Of a stretch of 64,000 bases of DNA, positions 53,460-63,081 are shown piece after piece. The notes beneath the pieces are model-generated. The model saw only the letters and a program-made list of their open reading frames with translations, searched no databases and was not told the origin of the DNA. The DNA lies in NCBI GenBank assembly GCA_963773155.1, contig CAVZAB010000025.1, forward strand, positions 62,001 to 126,000, read 5' to 3'. How positions within the stretch are numbered: position 1 is the first letter of the stretch; every line of letters starts with the position of its first letter. This DNA comes from CAVZAB01 sp963773155 (GTDB lineage Bacteria; Pseudomonadota; Alphaproteobacteria; Rhizobiales; Beijerinckiaceae). The position numbers and the translations under genes were made by a program.

Positions 53460-54191
53460 ATGGATGAGCCAAAAGCCGAACAGGGGCGGTTGGAGCCGGT
53501 GCGGGCCGCTTCGCCGTCGCTGACGCAGGCCTTGCGCCGGGCCCGCCTCGAGAGTGCCGAGCGTTCGGAGGTGCTGGCTGAGCTTCGCGGTGCCGAAACA
53601 GCCCGGCTCGAAATCCTCAGCGAGGCCTTGCAGCCGGTCCTAACCCAGATTCCCGAGGGAATCGATCTGTTTGACACCGGTATTGTGCCGGGCGAACACC
53701 CGCGGCTGTTCATCGATATGATCGGCTTTGTCGAAATGGGACGCGACCGGCGCCAATACCGATTTCTGCAGGACACCAGGCATGGCCGCGTCCTGATCAT
53801 CGAGAGCGAGCGGGTCGAGGCGATGCTGGAGGCTATCACTGCCTATATCGCGCGTCGTCTCGTCGAACGCGAGAAGGCATTGGCGTCCGACCGGACGCTC
53901 GAGGATGCGGCGCGGTTGGTCGGCTTGCCCGACCGTCCGCGCCCGCCGGTCGATGCCACGGCGCGGCCCCTGCCCAATCCGCTCCCCGTTCTTGCGCCGG
54001 AGGCGCCGCCGGTGCGGCCAGGCCGGCGCAACCGCCGCTTTCTGATGCAGGCCCTGGTCTTCGTCATTGAATATCTGGGGGTCCTCTGTCTGATGGGCCT
54101 GCTGATAGCGGCGGGAATCTCCGGCTATCAGGCCGTCAAGGAGCGTTGGCAGCACGCGCAGGTCGAGCCGGCGGCACCGCTGCCGCCATAG
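53460..54191 (+). CDS. Hypothetical membrane-anchored protein
   Basis: 243 residues from ATG 53460, preceded by GAGGT. The first 70 residues are charged and helical (LTQALRRARLESAERSEVLA). The middle part contains GIDLFDTGIVPGEHPRLFID, FVEMGRDRRQYRFLQDTRHG and RVLIIESERVEAMLEAITAY. A Pro-rich linker (residues 158-190) leads to a C-terminal membrane helix (VFVIEYLGVLCLMGLLIAAG). The function is not recognised. It resembles conserved alphaproteobacterial proteins of unknown function with a cytoplasmic domain tethered by a C-terminal helix. It is flanked by divergent ybaK-like and convergent RND genes. Confidence 0.7.
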   Translation: MDEPKAEQGRLEPVRAASPSLTQALRRARLESAERSEVLAELRGAETARLEILSEALQPVLTQIPEGIDLFDTGIVPGEHPRLFIDMIGFVEMGRDRRQYRFLQDTRHGRVLIIESERVEAMLEAITAYIARRLVEREKALASDRTLEDAARLVGLPDRPRPPVDATARPLPNPLPVLAPEAPPVRPGRRNRRFLMQALVFVIEYLGVLCLMGLLIAAGISGYQAVKERWQHAQVEPAAPLPP

Positions 54192-54227
54192 GCAAGTCCT
54201 AAGCCGGGATTGACGATTCAATGGCCA

Positions 54228-57200
54228 TCAACGGGTCGAAACGGCGTCCGCGCCGGCGCTCGCCGGCTTTGGCCGGGCGGCCGGGCGCAGTCGCTCGCGG
54301 ACCGACTGGAACACAACATAGAGCGGCGGAATGATGAAGATGCCGATGAGCGAAGCGGCTAGCATGCCGCCGAAAACTGGCGTGCTGACGTTGCGAAAGG
54401 CGAGTTTGGAAGCGCCGCTCGCGATGACCAGCGGCACCAGCCCGAGGATGAAGGCAAAGGATGTCATCATGACCGGTCGGAACCTTAGCCGCGCACCTTC
54501 GATCGCCGCGTCCAGTAACGGCATGCCATGTTCGCGCCTTTCCTTGGCGAATTCGACAATGAGGATACCGTTTTTTGCGGCGAGTCCGATTAGGACCACC
54601 ATGCCGATCTGGCCATAGAGGTCGAGGGTGAGATGGAACAGGATTATCGCGGCATAGGCGCCAAGAATGCCAATGGTGACCGAGAGAAGCACGGATACTG
54701 GAATCGACCAGCTTTCGTAGAGAGCAACGAGGAAGAGATAGGCGAAAAGAACGGCGAAGGCGAGGATGACCGCCGTCTGGCCCTCGGCCCGCTTTTCCTG
54801 GAACGACATATCGGTCCAGCCGCCGCGATAGCCGCTCGGCAGGTTCTTGCTGGCCACGTCTTCCATGGCAGCGAGCGCCTGACCTGAGGAAACACCCGTG
54901 GCTGGCTGACCTTGGATGGTCACGGCAAGCTTGTTTTGGAAGCGGATCAGAGCTTGCGGCCCGGTCACGATTTGGGTTTCGACGAGGCTCCTCAGCGGGA
55001 TCATTTCGCCAGTCTTGCTGCGCACGTTGATGCGCTGGATGTCGTCGATTCTCGCCCGGTCATTGGCATCGGCCTGCACCTGAACCTGCCAGGTGCGTCC
55101 AAAGAAATTGGTGTCATTGACATAGAGGCCGCCGAGCGAGGTCTGCAGGGCCTGGAAAATCGAATTGATCTCGACGCCGAGAATGCTCGCCTTGTCACGA
55201 TCGATATCGAGGAAGATGGAGGGATTATTGGCCGAAAAAGTCGAAAAGACCCGGCTAAGGCGCGGGTCCTGGTTGGCGGCGATGAGCAGGCCCTTGAGGA
55301 CCTGCTCGAGCACCTTGGGATCGTTACCGCGGAAATCCTGAAGCACGTAGCTGAAGCCGCCGGATGTTCCGAGCCCGATCACTGGCGGCGGGCCGAAAGC
55401 GATGACGCTGCCGCCGCGCAAACCGGTGAATTGGCGGCTTAGTCGGGCGATAATGGCATCAGCCGAGTTTTCAGTTCCCTTGCGTTTCTCGAAAGGCTTG
55501 AGCGTAACGATGACGAAAGCGGCATTGGGCTGCGAATAATTGTCGATGAAATTCAGGCCGACGATCGAGCTGTAATCGGCAATTGCCGGTTCCATTTTCA
55601 GGATCTCTTCCACCTGGCCGACGAACGCCGCGGTTCGGCCGACGGAGGCCGCATCGGGCAATTGCACCGTCACGAAGAATCCGCCCTGATCCTCGGCCGG
55701 CAGGAAGCCGGTCGGCGTGATTGTCGCGAGCGCGGCAATGGCGCCGAGCGCCACGGCGCAGGCAACCAGCGCCAGGGCGGAAAGCCGCACGAGACGAGCG
55801 ACAATGTCACCGTAGCGGTCGCGGACCCAGTCGATGGCGTTCGACATGAGGGCGATAATGCCACGCTTGGCACCATGGCGCGGTTTGAGCAGCAGCGCGC
55901 AGAGCGCCGGTGACAATGTCAGCGCATTGATCGCCGAAAGGAACATGGCGACGGCGACGGTGACGGCGAATTGGCGGAACAATTCGCCGGAAATGCCGGC
56001 AATGAAGCCGACTGGGACAAAGACGGCAAGCAAGACGAGCGTAATCGCGATGATCGGCGCGAAAATTCCTCGCATGGCGAGCTTGGTCGCCTCGGCAGAA
56101 CCGAGCTCCGGATGTTCCTCCATCGCATGTTCGACGGCCTCGACGACAACAATCGCGTCGTCGACGACGATGCCGATTGCAAGGATCATCGCCAGAAGCG
56201 AGACCGTATTGGCGGAATAGCCGATCGCTTTAAGCGCGACAAAAGTGCCGATCAGGCTGACCGGAACGGCGATCATCGGGATCAAGGTGGCGCGGATATT
56301 GCCGAGGAATATGAAGACGACCAGGATGACCAAAATGGCAGCTTCGACCAGCGTGTGCTCGACCGCGGTGATCGTCTCGGTCACGAACACGGTCGGATCA
56401 TAGGTGAGCTTCCATTCCATATCGGACGGAAAGTCTTTTTTCGCCTCGTCGAGGACCTTGCGAACGTCGGCCAAAGTGCTCAGGGCATTGGCGCCCGGCG
56501 CCTGGTAAATCGCGACAAGAGAGGCGGGGGCGCCGTTAAGCCGGGTTTCCTGATCGAGATTGGCCGCACCGAGTTCGAGTAGCGCCACATCGCCAAGCCG
56601 CAGAATCGATCCGTCGGCGTTGGAACGGATGATTATGTTTTCGAAGTCGGCTATCGAGGTAAGCCGCCCCTTGGTCTGAATATTGAGCTGCAGCTGTTGG
56701 TCGCCGGAAATCGGTCGGGCGCCGATCCGCCCGACCGCCGCCTGGATGTTCTGAGCCTGGATGGCGGCGACGATATCGTTGGTCGTCAGGCCGAGGCCGG
56801 TCAGGCGGTCGGTCCTTATCCAGGCGCGGATCGCATAGTCCTGGGCGCCAAAGAGATTGGCATTGCCGACACCCGGCGTGCTCTTGATCTGGTCGAGGAT
56901 ATTGATGGTGACGTAATTCGATAAGAACAGCGGATCATGGGTCTGATTGGGCGAAGAAAAGGCAACAACGCCGAGCAGGGCCGAGGATTGTTTCTGGACG
57001 CGCACCCCGGTGCGGCGGACCTCCTCCGGCAATTTGGCAAGGGCGACCTGAACACGGTTGTTGACATTGACTGTGTTGATGTCTGGGTTAGTGCCAAGCT
57101 CGAAGGAAACGAGAAGCGAGTAGCTGCCGTCATTGCCAGAGACGCTTTTCATGTAGATCGACTTGTCGACGCCGATTATCTGCAATTCGATCGGTTGGGC

Positions 57201-57386
57201 AACCGTGGCCTCGACAACAGCGGCTGAGGCGCCGGGATAATTTGCGGTGACTTGGACCTGCGGCGGCACTATATCGGGATATTGCGATATCGGGATGGCC
57301 AGCAAAGCGAGAAGGCCGGCGATCGAAGTGACCAGCGCAATGACGATGGCAAGGCGCGGCCGATCGACGAAGATCGAGGAAAACAT
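54228..57386 (-). CDS. RND-type multidrug efflux permease (AcrB/MexB/MexF-like)
   Basis: 1052 residues. Inner-membrane proton-driven HAE1-family pump: FVDRPRLAIVIALVTSIAGL, ISQYPDIVPPQVQVTANYPG, and the paired Asp residues of TM4 in LAIGIVVDDAIVVVEAVEHA that carry protons. GISGELFRQFAVTVAVAMFL and GQIGMVVLIGLAAKNGILIV complete the second half. It exports hydrophobic or amphipathic compounds through a tripartite complex. The ATG is 4 bases after the end of the adaptor gene, so they form one operon. No outer-membrane channel gene is present here. Confidence 0.96.
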   Translation of the reverse strand: MFSSIFVDRPRLAIVIALVTSIAGLLALLAIPISQYPDIVPPQVQVTANYPGASAAVVEATVAQPIELQIIGVDKSIYMKSVSGNDGSYSLLVSFELGTNPDINTVNVNNRVQVALAKLPEEVRRTGVRVQKQSSALLGVVAFSSPNQTHDPLFLSNYVTINILDQIKSTPGVGNANLFGAQDYAIRAWIRTDRLTGLGLTTNDIVAAIQAQNIQAAVGRIGARPISGDQQLQLNIQTKGRLTSIADFENIIIRSNADGSILRLGDVALLELGAANLDQETRLNGAPASLVAIYQAPGANALSTLADVRKVLDEAKKDFPSDMEWKLTYDPTVFVTETITAVEHTLVEAAILVILVVFIFLGNIRATLIPMIAVPVSLIGTFVALKAIGYSANTVSLLAMILAIGIVVDDAIVVVEAVEHAMEEHPELGSAEATKLAMRGIFAPIIAITLVLLAVFVPVGFIAGISGELFRQFAVTVAVAMFLSAINALTLSPALCALLLKPRHGAKRGIIALMSNAIDWVRDRYGDIVARLVRLSALALVACAVALGAIAALATITPTGFLPAEDQGGFFVTVQLPDAASVGRTAAFVGQVEEILKMEPAIADYSSIVGLNFIDNYSQPNAAFVIVTLKPFEKRKGTENSADAIIARLSRQFTGLRGGSVIAFGPPPVIGLGTSGGFSYVLQDFRGNDPKVLEQVLKGLLIAANQDPRLSRVFSTFSANNPSIFLDIDRDKASILGVEINSIFQALQTSLGGLYVNDTNFFGRTWQVQVQADANDRARIDDIQRINVRSKTGEMIPLRSLVETQIVTGPQALIRFQNKLAVTIQGQPATGVSSGQALAAMEDVASKNLPSGYRGGWTDMSFQEKRAEGQTAVILAFAVLFAYLFLVALYESWSIPVSVLLSVTIGILGAYAAIILFHLTLDLYGQIGMVVLIGLAAKNGILIVEFAKERREHGMPLLDAAIEGARLRFRPVMMTSFAFILGLVPLVIASGASKLAFRNVSTPVFGGMLAASLIGIFIIPPLYVVFQSVRERLRPAARPKPASAGADAVSTR

Positions 57387-57390
57387 CGCC

Positions 57391-58489
57391 TCACATCCCG
57401 TTGATCAGATTTTGGACGGGACTGGCGAGAACGGCGGCGCCCGGCTTGACGTTGCGCAGGCCCTCGACGATGACTTGAGTGCCGGCGACAAGCCCATCCT
57501 CGACGATAACGTTGGCGCCGAGTGGCGCGCCGAGCCTCAACCGCTTTTCGACCGCCTTGCCCTCGACAACGGCAAACACATAGGTGCCGCGCTGATCGGC
57601 GATCAGTGCCGCCTGCGGCACGAGCACCTTTTCTTCGGGCTTTTCGGTTTGCACCGTGACCCGGACGAGCTGGCCGTCGAAGAGCTGCGACTTCGGGTTG
57701 GGGATGGTGGCGCGCACGATCACCGAATCGGTGGCACGGTCGACCCTGACATCGACAAAATTGATCTTGCCGATCGGCTCATAGACAGTGCCGTCCGAAA
57801 ATTGCAGAATGATTTTTAGATCTTCCGGCTTGAGCTGGTTGGCCGGATTGTCTTGCTTCTGGATGCGCAGAAATTCGCGCTGGCTGACCGGAAAGACGAC
57901 ATGCATGGGATTGGTGCTTACGATCGTCGTGAGCACCCCAGAAATCCGGCCCGACAACATTGCCACGGGTCACGCTCGAGCGGCCGATCCGGCCTGTAAT
58001 CGGCGCCACAATATCGGTATAGGCCAGATTGATTTTGGCCGAGCGCAAATCGGCCTCGGCGGTAATTGTCGCGCCTTCGGCCGTCTTTTCGGCAGCGACG
58101 CGCTCGTCGCGGGTCGCAATCGAAGTCGCATTGGTCTTGACCAGTTCCTCGGCGCGTTGACGCTGGACTTTGGCATTGGCGAGTTGTGCCTGGGTTCGGA
58201 CCAGCGCGCCTTCGGCCTGCTGTACGGCGGCCTCGAACGAATCCTTCTCGATGCGAAACAGCAATTGGCCCTCTTTGACGAGATCGCCCTCGTTGAACAG
58301 CCGCTCCTGCAGGAAGCCGGTAACCCGCGCCCTTATGTCGACATGGTCGACGGCCTCGATCCGCCCGACGAATTTCTGGCCCTGGTTGACCGGCTCGGCG
58401 GTAACGACCACGGTAGAGACCGGCACCTGTGCCCGGACTGCTGGTGACAGAAAGATAGCGAGCAATGCCGCGCTAAGTGCTGCTCGCAT
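57391..58489 (-). CDS. RND efflux periplasmic adaptor (AcrA-like), frame broken by a +1 indel
   Basis: ATG 58489 opens a signal peptide (AALSAALLAIFLSPAVRAQ), followed by VGRIEAVDHVDIRARVTGFL, LFRIEKDSFEAAVQQAEGAL and TDIVAPITGRIGRSSVTRGN, the lipoyl and hairpin domains of membrane-fusion proteins. After GNVVGPD the frame is lost. The remainder lies in a second frame: SGVLTTIVSTNPMHVVFPVS, QREFLRIQKQ, VLVPQAALIADQRGTYVFAV, VIVEGLRNVKPGAAV. The family sequence GPDSGVLTTIVS fixes the break to one extra T on the coding strand (AAA at 57942-57944; GATTCT read as GATTTCT). Corrected length is about 365 residues. It couples the permease to an outer-membrane channel. Confidence 0.9.
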
Positions 58490-58572
58490 AGGGACACTCC
58501 ATTTATTGTGGAAGGAAGCTGCCTAGCATGGGGTGTGTGCTCGCGCAAATTCAGCGCAAGTATCGCCGGGGT

Positions 58573-59037
58573 TTAGCGCACGCAATCCTCGATCAGTTGC
58601 ACGGCCTCTTCGATTGTCGCCATGAGGTCGTCCGGCAGGGTAAACCGCTGGCGCAGATGGGCGGCAGAATAGTAGCTCACCCAGACCTTGCCGGTTTCGT
58701 CCTCGCAGACAACCGCCTTGATCGGCAGGTCGAGTGCCGCGGCTGGGGCGCTTGCAAAAATCGGCATCAGAGCCTTCAGGTCGCCGAAGATTAGAACTTC
58801 GAGCCGGCGGCCTGGCGAAGCAGCGGTATCGGTTTGGGTCAGGCCGTAGCGGGCAAATAGGGTCGAGCCTTTGAGCGCGATCGCGGCTTCGAGCCGATCG
58901 CTGGTTTCATTGATCGAATAATTGCTGGGGCGCAGAACCAGTCCCGGGCCGGTCTCGCCGGCGGAGGCTGTCGGTGCAAGTGCAAGAACGCCACCCGCCA
59001 GAAGCCCGCGTAGAGCGAATTGCCGTCGATCGGGCAT
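58573..59037 (-). CDS. DUF302 domain-containing protein with Tat-like signal
   Basis: 154 residues from ATG 59037 (AAGGAGCTC upstream). The N-terminus (PDRRQFALRGLLAGGVLALA) has a twin-arginine pair before a hydrophobic core, and cleavage is likely after PTASA. The mature part (INETSDRLEAAIALKGSTLF, LEVLIFGDLKALMPIFASAP, AAHLRQRFTLPDDLMATIEE) fits the DUF302 family, whose members bind small ligands and have no established enzymatic activity. The start further upstream at 59088 has no ribosome-binding site and no homology. It precedes the divergent-like RND operon region on the same strand. Confidence 0.75.
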   Translation of the reverse strand: MPDRRQFALRGLLAGGVLALAPTASAGETGPGLVLRPSNYSINETSDRLEAAIALKGSTLFARYGLTQTDTAASPGRRLEVLIFGDLKALMPIFASAPAAALDLPIKAVVCEDETGKVWVSYYSAAHLRQRFTLPDDLMATIEEAVQLIEDCVR

Positions 59038-59100
59038 AGGGCGAGCTCCTTGAGAGGCCCTGCGGGAATGCTCCAAGTCTGGGTTCATAGCGATCCCGAT

Positions 59101-60021
59101 CTACAGCGGCAATATGGCGAGCTGGCCGATTGTCGAGGATCCCGGCAACAGGCCGCGCGCTTCCCCTTTGATGCGCCAGCCGTTCGGCCCGCCGGCAATG
59201 CGGAACAGATGATAGCCGGCGTGATGGCTGTGCGAGCCTGGAATGGCGCTGGCCGAAGCGACTCCGACAATCGGGGTCAGGCCGCTGGCGGTTGCCAGAT
59301 GGGCGATGGAAGCGCGATGATTGTGACCGTGGATGATCAGTTCGGCACCATGGCGGGCGACGACCGCTTCGAATTCTGCCGCATCGTCGAGGCCGCGGCC
59401 GGGCTGGGCGCCGGCGCAATGGGGCGGATGGTGGATCATAATGATGCGGGCGTGACCGGCGAGCCTTGTTGCCTCCAGCGATTGGGCAAGGGCCTGCAAT
59501 TGCTGCTGGCCCAGCCGGCCGCTGGCCAGGAAAGGCGCGGTTGGGATCGCCGAAGACAGCCCGATCAGAGCCACGTTGTGGCGGATGCGCACAAAGGGGA
59601 AACTTGCCCGCGTCTCGCCGTCGTTGGCGGCGAACGGCGCGAAGGTCGCGGCTAGGTGCGGCATCGATCCGCGCACGTAGGCATCATGGTTGCCGGGCGT
59701 GAAGCTGACGTCGTGCGGCGTGCCGAGCGTCTCAAGCCATCGCCGGCCTGGCGCGAATTCGGCCGGCAGGCCGATGTTCAATATGTCGCCGGTCATCGCG
59801 ACGTGGTCGGGCTGCTGCTGAAGTAGATCGGCGACGAGGCGCGTCAGCACCGCCATGTCGTGATGCCGGCTGCGGCTTTGGGTCCAGTTCAAATAGCCGG
59901 TCAGCCGTTTGCCGACGAGTTCGGTCAGGCGCGGGCGCGGCAGCGGCCCGATATGGGCGTCGGAGAGGTGGGCGAGGTGCAAGGTCAAAGGCCGGCCAGA
60001 TCTAATCCTATGCCCCGCCAA
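59101..60021 (-). CDS. Calcineurin-like metallophosphoesterase
   Basis: Up to 306 residues of the calcineurin-like phosphoesterase fold with the metal motifs in order: LAHLSDAHIGP (DxH), VAMTGDILNIG (GD), FTPGNHDAY (GNHD), IMIHHPPH (H) and IIHGHNHRAS (GHxH). It hydrolyses phosphoester bonds, possibly of cyclic nucleotides or lipid-type substrates such as UDP-diacylglucosamine or phosphatidyl derivatives. TTG 60021 opens the frame, overlapping the end of mbfA by 14 bases; a start nearer LHLAHLSDAH is possible. Expression with mbfA is likely. Confidence 0.88.
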   Translation of the reverse strand: MAGHRIRSGRPLTLHLAHLSDAHIGPLPRPRLTELVGKRLTGYLNWTQSRSRHHDMAVLTRLVADLLQQQPDHVAMTGDILNIGLPAEFAPGRRWLETLGTPHDVSFTPGNHDAYVRGSMPHLAATFAPFAANDGETRASFPFVRIRHNVALIGLSSAIPTAPFLASGRLGQQQLQALAQSLEATRLAGHARIIMIHHPPHCAGAQPGRGLDDAAEFEAVVARHGAELIIHGHNHRASIAHLATASGLTPIVGVASASAIPGSHSHHAGYHLFRIAGGPNGWRIKGEARGLLPGSSTIGQLAILPL

Positions 60022-60979
60022 TCAGGATACCGGCCGCCAGTACGATCACGCCGCCAAGAACGATCTGGAAGACCGCCTGCAGAAAGGGCGTGTCCATATA
60101 GCGGGCACGAATATAGGCGATTGCCCAGAGCTCGACGAAGACGATGACCGCGGCAATGCTGGTCGCGATCCAGAAGGAATTTGGCCAGGAATCGGGCACC
60201 AGAAAGGGCAGCGTGTGGCCGAGACCGCCGATCGCGGTCATCAAGCCGCAGACCGTTCCGCGGATCCAGGGCGCACCACGCCCGGTGAGCGAGCCGTCGT
60301 CGGACAAGGCCTCGGCAAAACCCATGCTGATGCCGGCGCCGATCGAGGCGGCGAGACCGACCAGGAAGGTTTCCCAGTTCAAGCGCGTCGCGAAGGCGGC
60401 GGCAAACAGCGGGGCAAGCGTCGAAACCGAGCCGTCCATCAGACCGGCGAGGCCGGGTTGCACATATTGCAGCAGGAACATCCGCCGCCGCGTCTCGTCC
60501 TCCTCGGCGCGCACATCCGGGGTAAGCAACGTCGCGGTGAGTTTGGCCGCGAGGCTTTCGTGCTTTTTCTCAACCTCTGCTAGGTCGCCAAGGAGCTTGC
60601 GTACGCCGGTGTCGGTCGAGCGCTCGGCAGCCTTGACATAGAAGCGATGCGCCTCGAATTCCATATTTTCGGCCTGCTTTCGCATGGTATCAAGCGACAG
60701 ATTGGTGGTCAGCCAGATTGGTCTGCGGCGGAGGAACCCCTTGACGTCGTCCCGGCGTATCGCCGGCAGGTTGGGGCCGAAACGGGTCTCGTAAAGGTCG
60801 AGCAGCCGGTGCCGATGGCTTTTCTCCTCTTCGGCCATTTCGTCGAAGACCTGGGCGGAGGCAGGATATTTCCCGCGCAGCTTATCGGCGAAGGTCAGAT
60901 AGATCCGGCTGTCTTCCTCCTCCGCATTGATGGCGACGGCGAGGATTTCGCGTTCCGAGAGTTCGGCAAAGGTCTTCAC
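60008..60979 (-). CDS. mbfA: Membrane-bound ferritin/VIT1 fusion, MbfA-type iron exporter
   Basis: 323 residues from GTG 60979. The N-terminal erythrin/ferritin-like domain has iron ligands in LAVAINAEEEDSRIYLTFAD, EMAEEEKSHRHRLLD, NMEFEAHRFYVKAAE and EVEKKHESLA. The C-terminal VIT1/CCC1-like membrane domain (YVQPGLAGLMDGSVSTLAPL, then ASIGAGISMGFAEALSDDGS) has about five helices. MbfA of Bradyrhizobium and Agrobacterium exports iron from the cytoplasm and is controlled by Irr. An inverted repeat resembling the Irr box lies 20 bases upstream. The gene overlaps the metallophosphoesterase frame downstream. Confidence 0.9.
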   Translation of the reverse strand: MKTFAELSEREILAVAINAEEEDSRIYLTFADKLRGKYPASAQVFDEMAEEEKSHRHRLLDLYETRFGPNLPAIRRDDVKGFLRRRPIWLTTNLSLDTMRKQAENMEFEAHRFYVKAAERSTDTGVRKLLGDLAEVEKKHESLAAKLTATLLTPDVRAEEDETRRRMFLLQYVQPGLAGLMDGSVSTLAPLFAAAFATRLNWETFLVGLAASIGAGISMGFAEALSDDGSLTGRGAPWIRGTVCGLMTAIGGLGHTLPFLVPDSWPNSFWIATSIAAVIVFVELWAIAYIRARYMDTPFLQAVFQIVLGGVIVLAAGILIGGA

Positions 60980-60998
60980 GGCATGCTCCGGATTAGTC

Positions 60999-61011
60999 TA
61001 GAATACTTCTA
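60999..61011. promoter_or_regulatory. Candidate Irr-binding (ICE) box upstream of mbfA
   Basis: TAGAA-TAC-TTCTA is a perfect 5-bp inverted repeat with a 3-base spacer, 20 bases before the mbfA GTG. On the mbfA strand the context reads TTAGAAGTATTCTAGA, close to the TTAGAA-N3-TTCTAA pattern of iron-control elements bound by Irr in rhizobia. Binding at this position would block transcription when iron is low and free it when iron is high. Confidence 0.7.
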
Positions 61012-61129
61012 ATCTACGGAAGTCGACCTTGCCAGCCCCTCGTGGCGGTAATCGGCAAGGACCGGCTATTCTGTCGCAGTGATTCCAGGCTTGGACCGAT
61101 GCCGGCTGGATCGCGGGGTACGTTCGCCT

Positions 61130-61591
61130 ATGCCGAAACTGCCCTTCGCCCATCAAGTGCTGCACCGCTATCATCGATTGAAGCGCGGTCTGACGCTTGG
61201 CGTGCGGGGTCTCGTTGTCGATGCCGGCGAGCGGGTCTTTCTGGTGCGCCATTCCTATGTCGCGGGCTGGCATCTACCGGGCGGGGGAGTCGAGCCAGGC
61301 GAAACGGCGCAAGCCGCGCTGATCCGCGAATTGGCGGAAGAAGGCAATCTGATTGTCACTGGCCCGCTGCAATGGCACGGCCTGTTCTTCAACCGGCTTG
61401 TGTCGAACCGGGACCACGTCGCGGTTTTCCTGGTCGGTTCGTTTCGACAGGATGGCGCCAGGATTGCAGACATGGAAATTCTGGAGGCGGATTTTTTCGC
61501 GCGCGACCGCCTGCCGCAGGCAACGACGCCAGCGACCCGTCGGCGGCTTGCCGAGGTCTTCGAAGGCGCGGTGATCGGGACCGATTGGTAG
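61130..61591 (+). CDS. Nudix hydrolase
   Basis: 153 residues from ATG 61130. The Nudix box GGGVEPGETAQAALIRELAE-EG (G-x5-E-x7-RE-x2-EE-x-G) is complete, preceded by VFLVRHSYVAGWHLPGG. It would hydrolyse a nucleoside diphosphate linked to another group; the exact substrate is not clear. GTG 61079 is an upstream alternative giving 17 extra residues of no obvious homology. Divergent from mbfA and followed, with close spacing, by hemN. Confidence 0.88.
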   Translation: MPKLPFAHQVLHRYHRLKRGLTLGVRGLVVDAGERVFLVRHSYVAGWHLPGGGVEPGETAQAALIRELAEEGNLIVTGPLQWHGLFFNRLVSNRDHVAVFLVGSFRQDGARIADMEILEADFFARDRLPQATTPATRRRLAEVFEGAVIGTDW

Positions 61592-61640
61592 CTTGATCCA
61601 GCGCAAAGCAGAAGCTCCCGTTCCTGGCCAAATTGCCGGG

Positions 61641-62993
61641 ATGCAAAGCGATGATCTCATCACCCGCTACGCGACGGCGGTGCCCCGCTACACGAGTTAT
61701 CCGACGGCGCCGCATTTCGGCGAGGCGGTCGACGAACAACGCTATCGCGCCTGGCTGCAGGACCTACCGGATCAGGGGGCGCTTTCGCTATACGTCCACA
61801 TACCGTTTTGCGACACATTATGCTGGTTTTGCGGCTGCCACACCAAGATGGTCCGCCGTTACGCGCCGGTCGAAACCTACCTTCAGTCTCTGCTGCGGGA
61901 AATCGAGATGGTCGGCGCGTTAACCAGCGGACGATGCCGGGTGAGCCAGATCCACTGGGGCGGCGGCTCGCCGACAATTCTATCTCCCTCCGACATCACC
62001 CGGCTCGCCGAGCATATGCGGATGGCTTTTGGGGGCGATACCGATACGGAATTTGCGGTTGAAATCGATCCGCGCGATTTCACCGAGGAACGTCTGCAGG
62101 CGCTGGTCGGCGCCGGCCTCACACGTGCCAGCATCGGTGTCCAGGACTTCGACGAAGCTGTGCAGCGGGCGATCAACCGGCGCCAGACGTTCGAGGAAAC
62201 CTCTTTGGTGGTCCAGCGCTTGCGGACGCTTGGCGTTGCCTCGATCAATATTGATCTCCTCTACGGCCTGCCGCACCAGACCGAAGCAACGGTGGCGGCG
62301 AGCCTGGAACAGGTCCTTTGTCTGCGGCCGGACCGGATAGCCCTGTTCGGCTATGCCCATGTGCCCTGGATGAAGCGCCATCAGGACATGATCGACACGG
62401 CTTTGCTTCCCGATGCGCTCGCTCGCTTCCGGACGATGGAACAGGCGGCCGAGCGGCTGGTCGAGGCGGGCTATGTCCGGATCGGTCTCGATCATTTCGC
62501 CCGGCCCCAAGACAGCTTGGCGCTTGCTGCGGGCGCCGGTCATTTGCGCCGCAATTTCCAGGGCTATACGGTCGATGGTGCACAGGCCATACTCGGCCTC
62601 GGTGCCTCCGCCATCGGCGAATTGCCGCAGGGCTATGTCCAAAACATTGTCACGACGGCGGCCTATCAGCGCCGGGTCGATGCAGGCCGGCTGGCGACAG
62701 AAAAGGGCATTGCCCTTGGCCTTGATGATCGCCTGCGTCGCGATGTGATCGAGCGCTTGATGTGCGATCTATCCTTCTCGAAGGCGCGGACACGAGAGAA
62801 GTTTGGCGAAGCGGCCGAGCCGGTTGTGGCGATTGCCGAGGCACTCGCGGCCACCGACGAGGATGCGCTCGTCGTGCCGACGCCGGACGGGTTTAGCGTG
62901 ACCGAGCGCGGCCGGCCTTTCCTGCGGGTCATTGCCTCGGCGTTCGACGACTATTTGCCGCGCGGTTTCGGCCGCCATTCGCTTGCGCTGTGA
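61641..62993 (+). CDS. hemN: Oxygen-independent coproporphyrinogen III dehydrogenase
   Basis: 450 residues from ATG 61641, giving the usual N-terminus (MQSDDLITRYATAVPRYTSY). This radical SAM enzyme has the cluster motif CDTLCWFC within YVHIPFCDTLCWFCGCHTKM, and then IHWGGGSPTILSP, FAVEIDPRD, RASIGVQDFDEAVQRAINR and GLDHFARPQDSLALA. It decarboxylates two propionates of coproporphyrinogen III to give protoporphyrinogen IX in low oxygen. TTG 61593 would add 16 residues. The close position to mbfA links heme and iron functions, as often seen in Irr/Fnr-type regulons. Confidence 0.96.
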   Translation: MQSDDLITRYATAVPRYTSYPTAPHFGEAVDEQRYRAWLQDLPDQGALSLYVHIPFCDTLCWFCGCHTKMVRRYAPVETYLQSLLREIEMVGALTSGRCRVSQIHWGGGSPTILSPSDITRLAEHMRMAFGGDTDTEFAVEIDPRDFTEERLQALVGAGLTRASIGVQDFDEAVQRAINRRQTFEETSLVVQRLRTLGVASINIDLLYGLPHQTEATVAASLEQVLCLRPDRIALFGYAHVPWMKRHQDMIDTALLPDALARFRTMEQAAERLVEAGYVRIGLDHFARPQDSLALAAGAGHLRRNFQGYTVDGAQAILGLGASAIGELPQGYVQNIVTTAAYQRRVDAGRLATEKGIALGLDDRLRRDVIERLMCDLSFSKARTREKFGEAAEPVVAIAEALAATDEDALVVPTPDGFSVTERGRPFLRVIASAFDDYLPRGFGRHSLAL

Positions 62994-63081
62994 GTGCGAC
63001 AAATCCCGGTCGCCCAGAGTTTTGTCTTGGCAAGCCGGCGCCAATCGACATAGGTCTTGGCGGGTGATTGCGGGAGACTCC

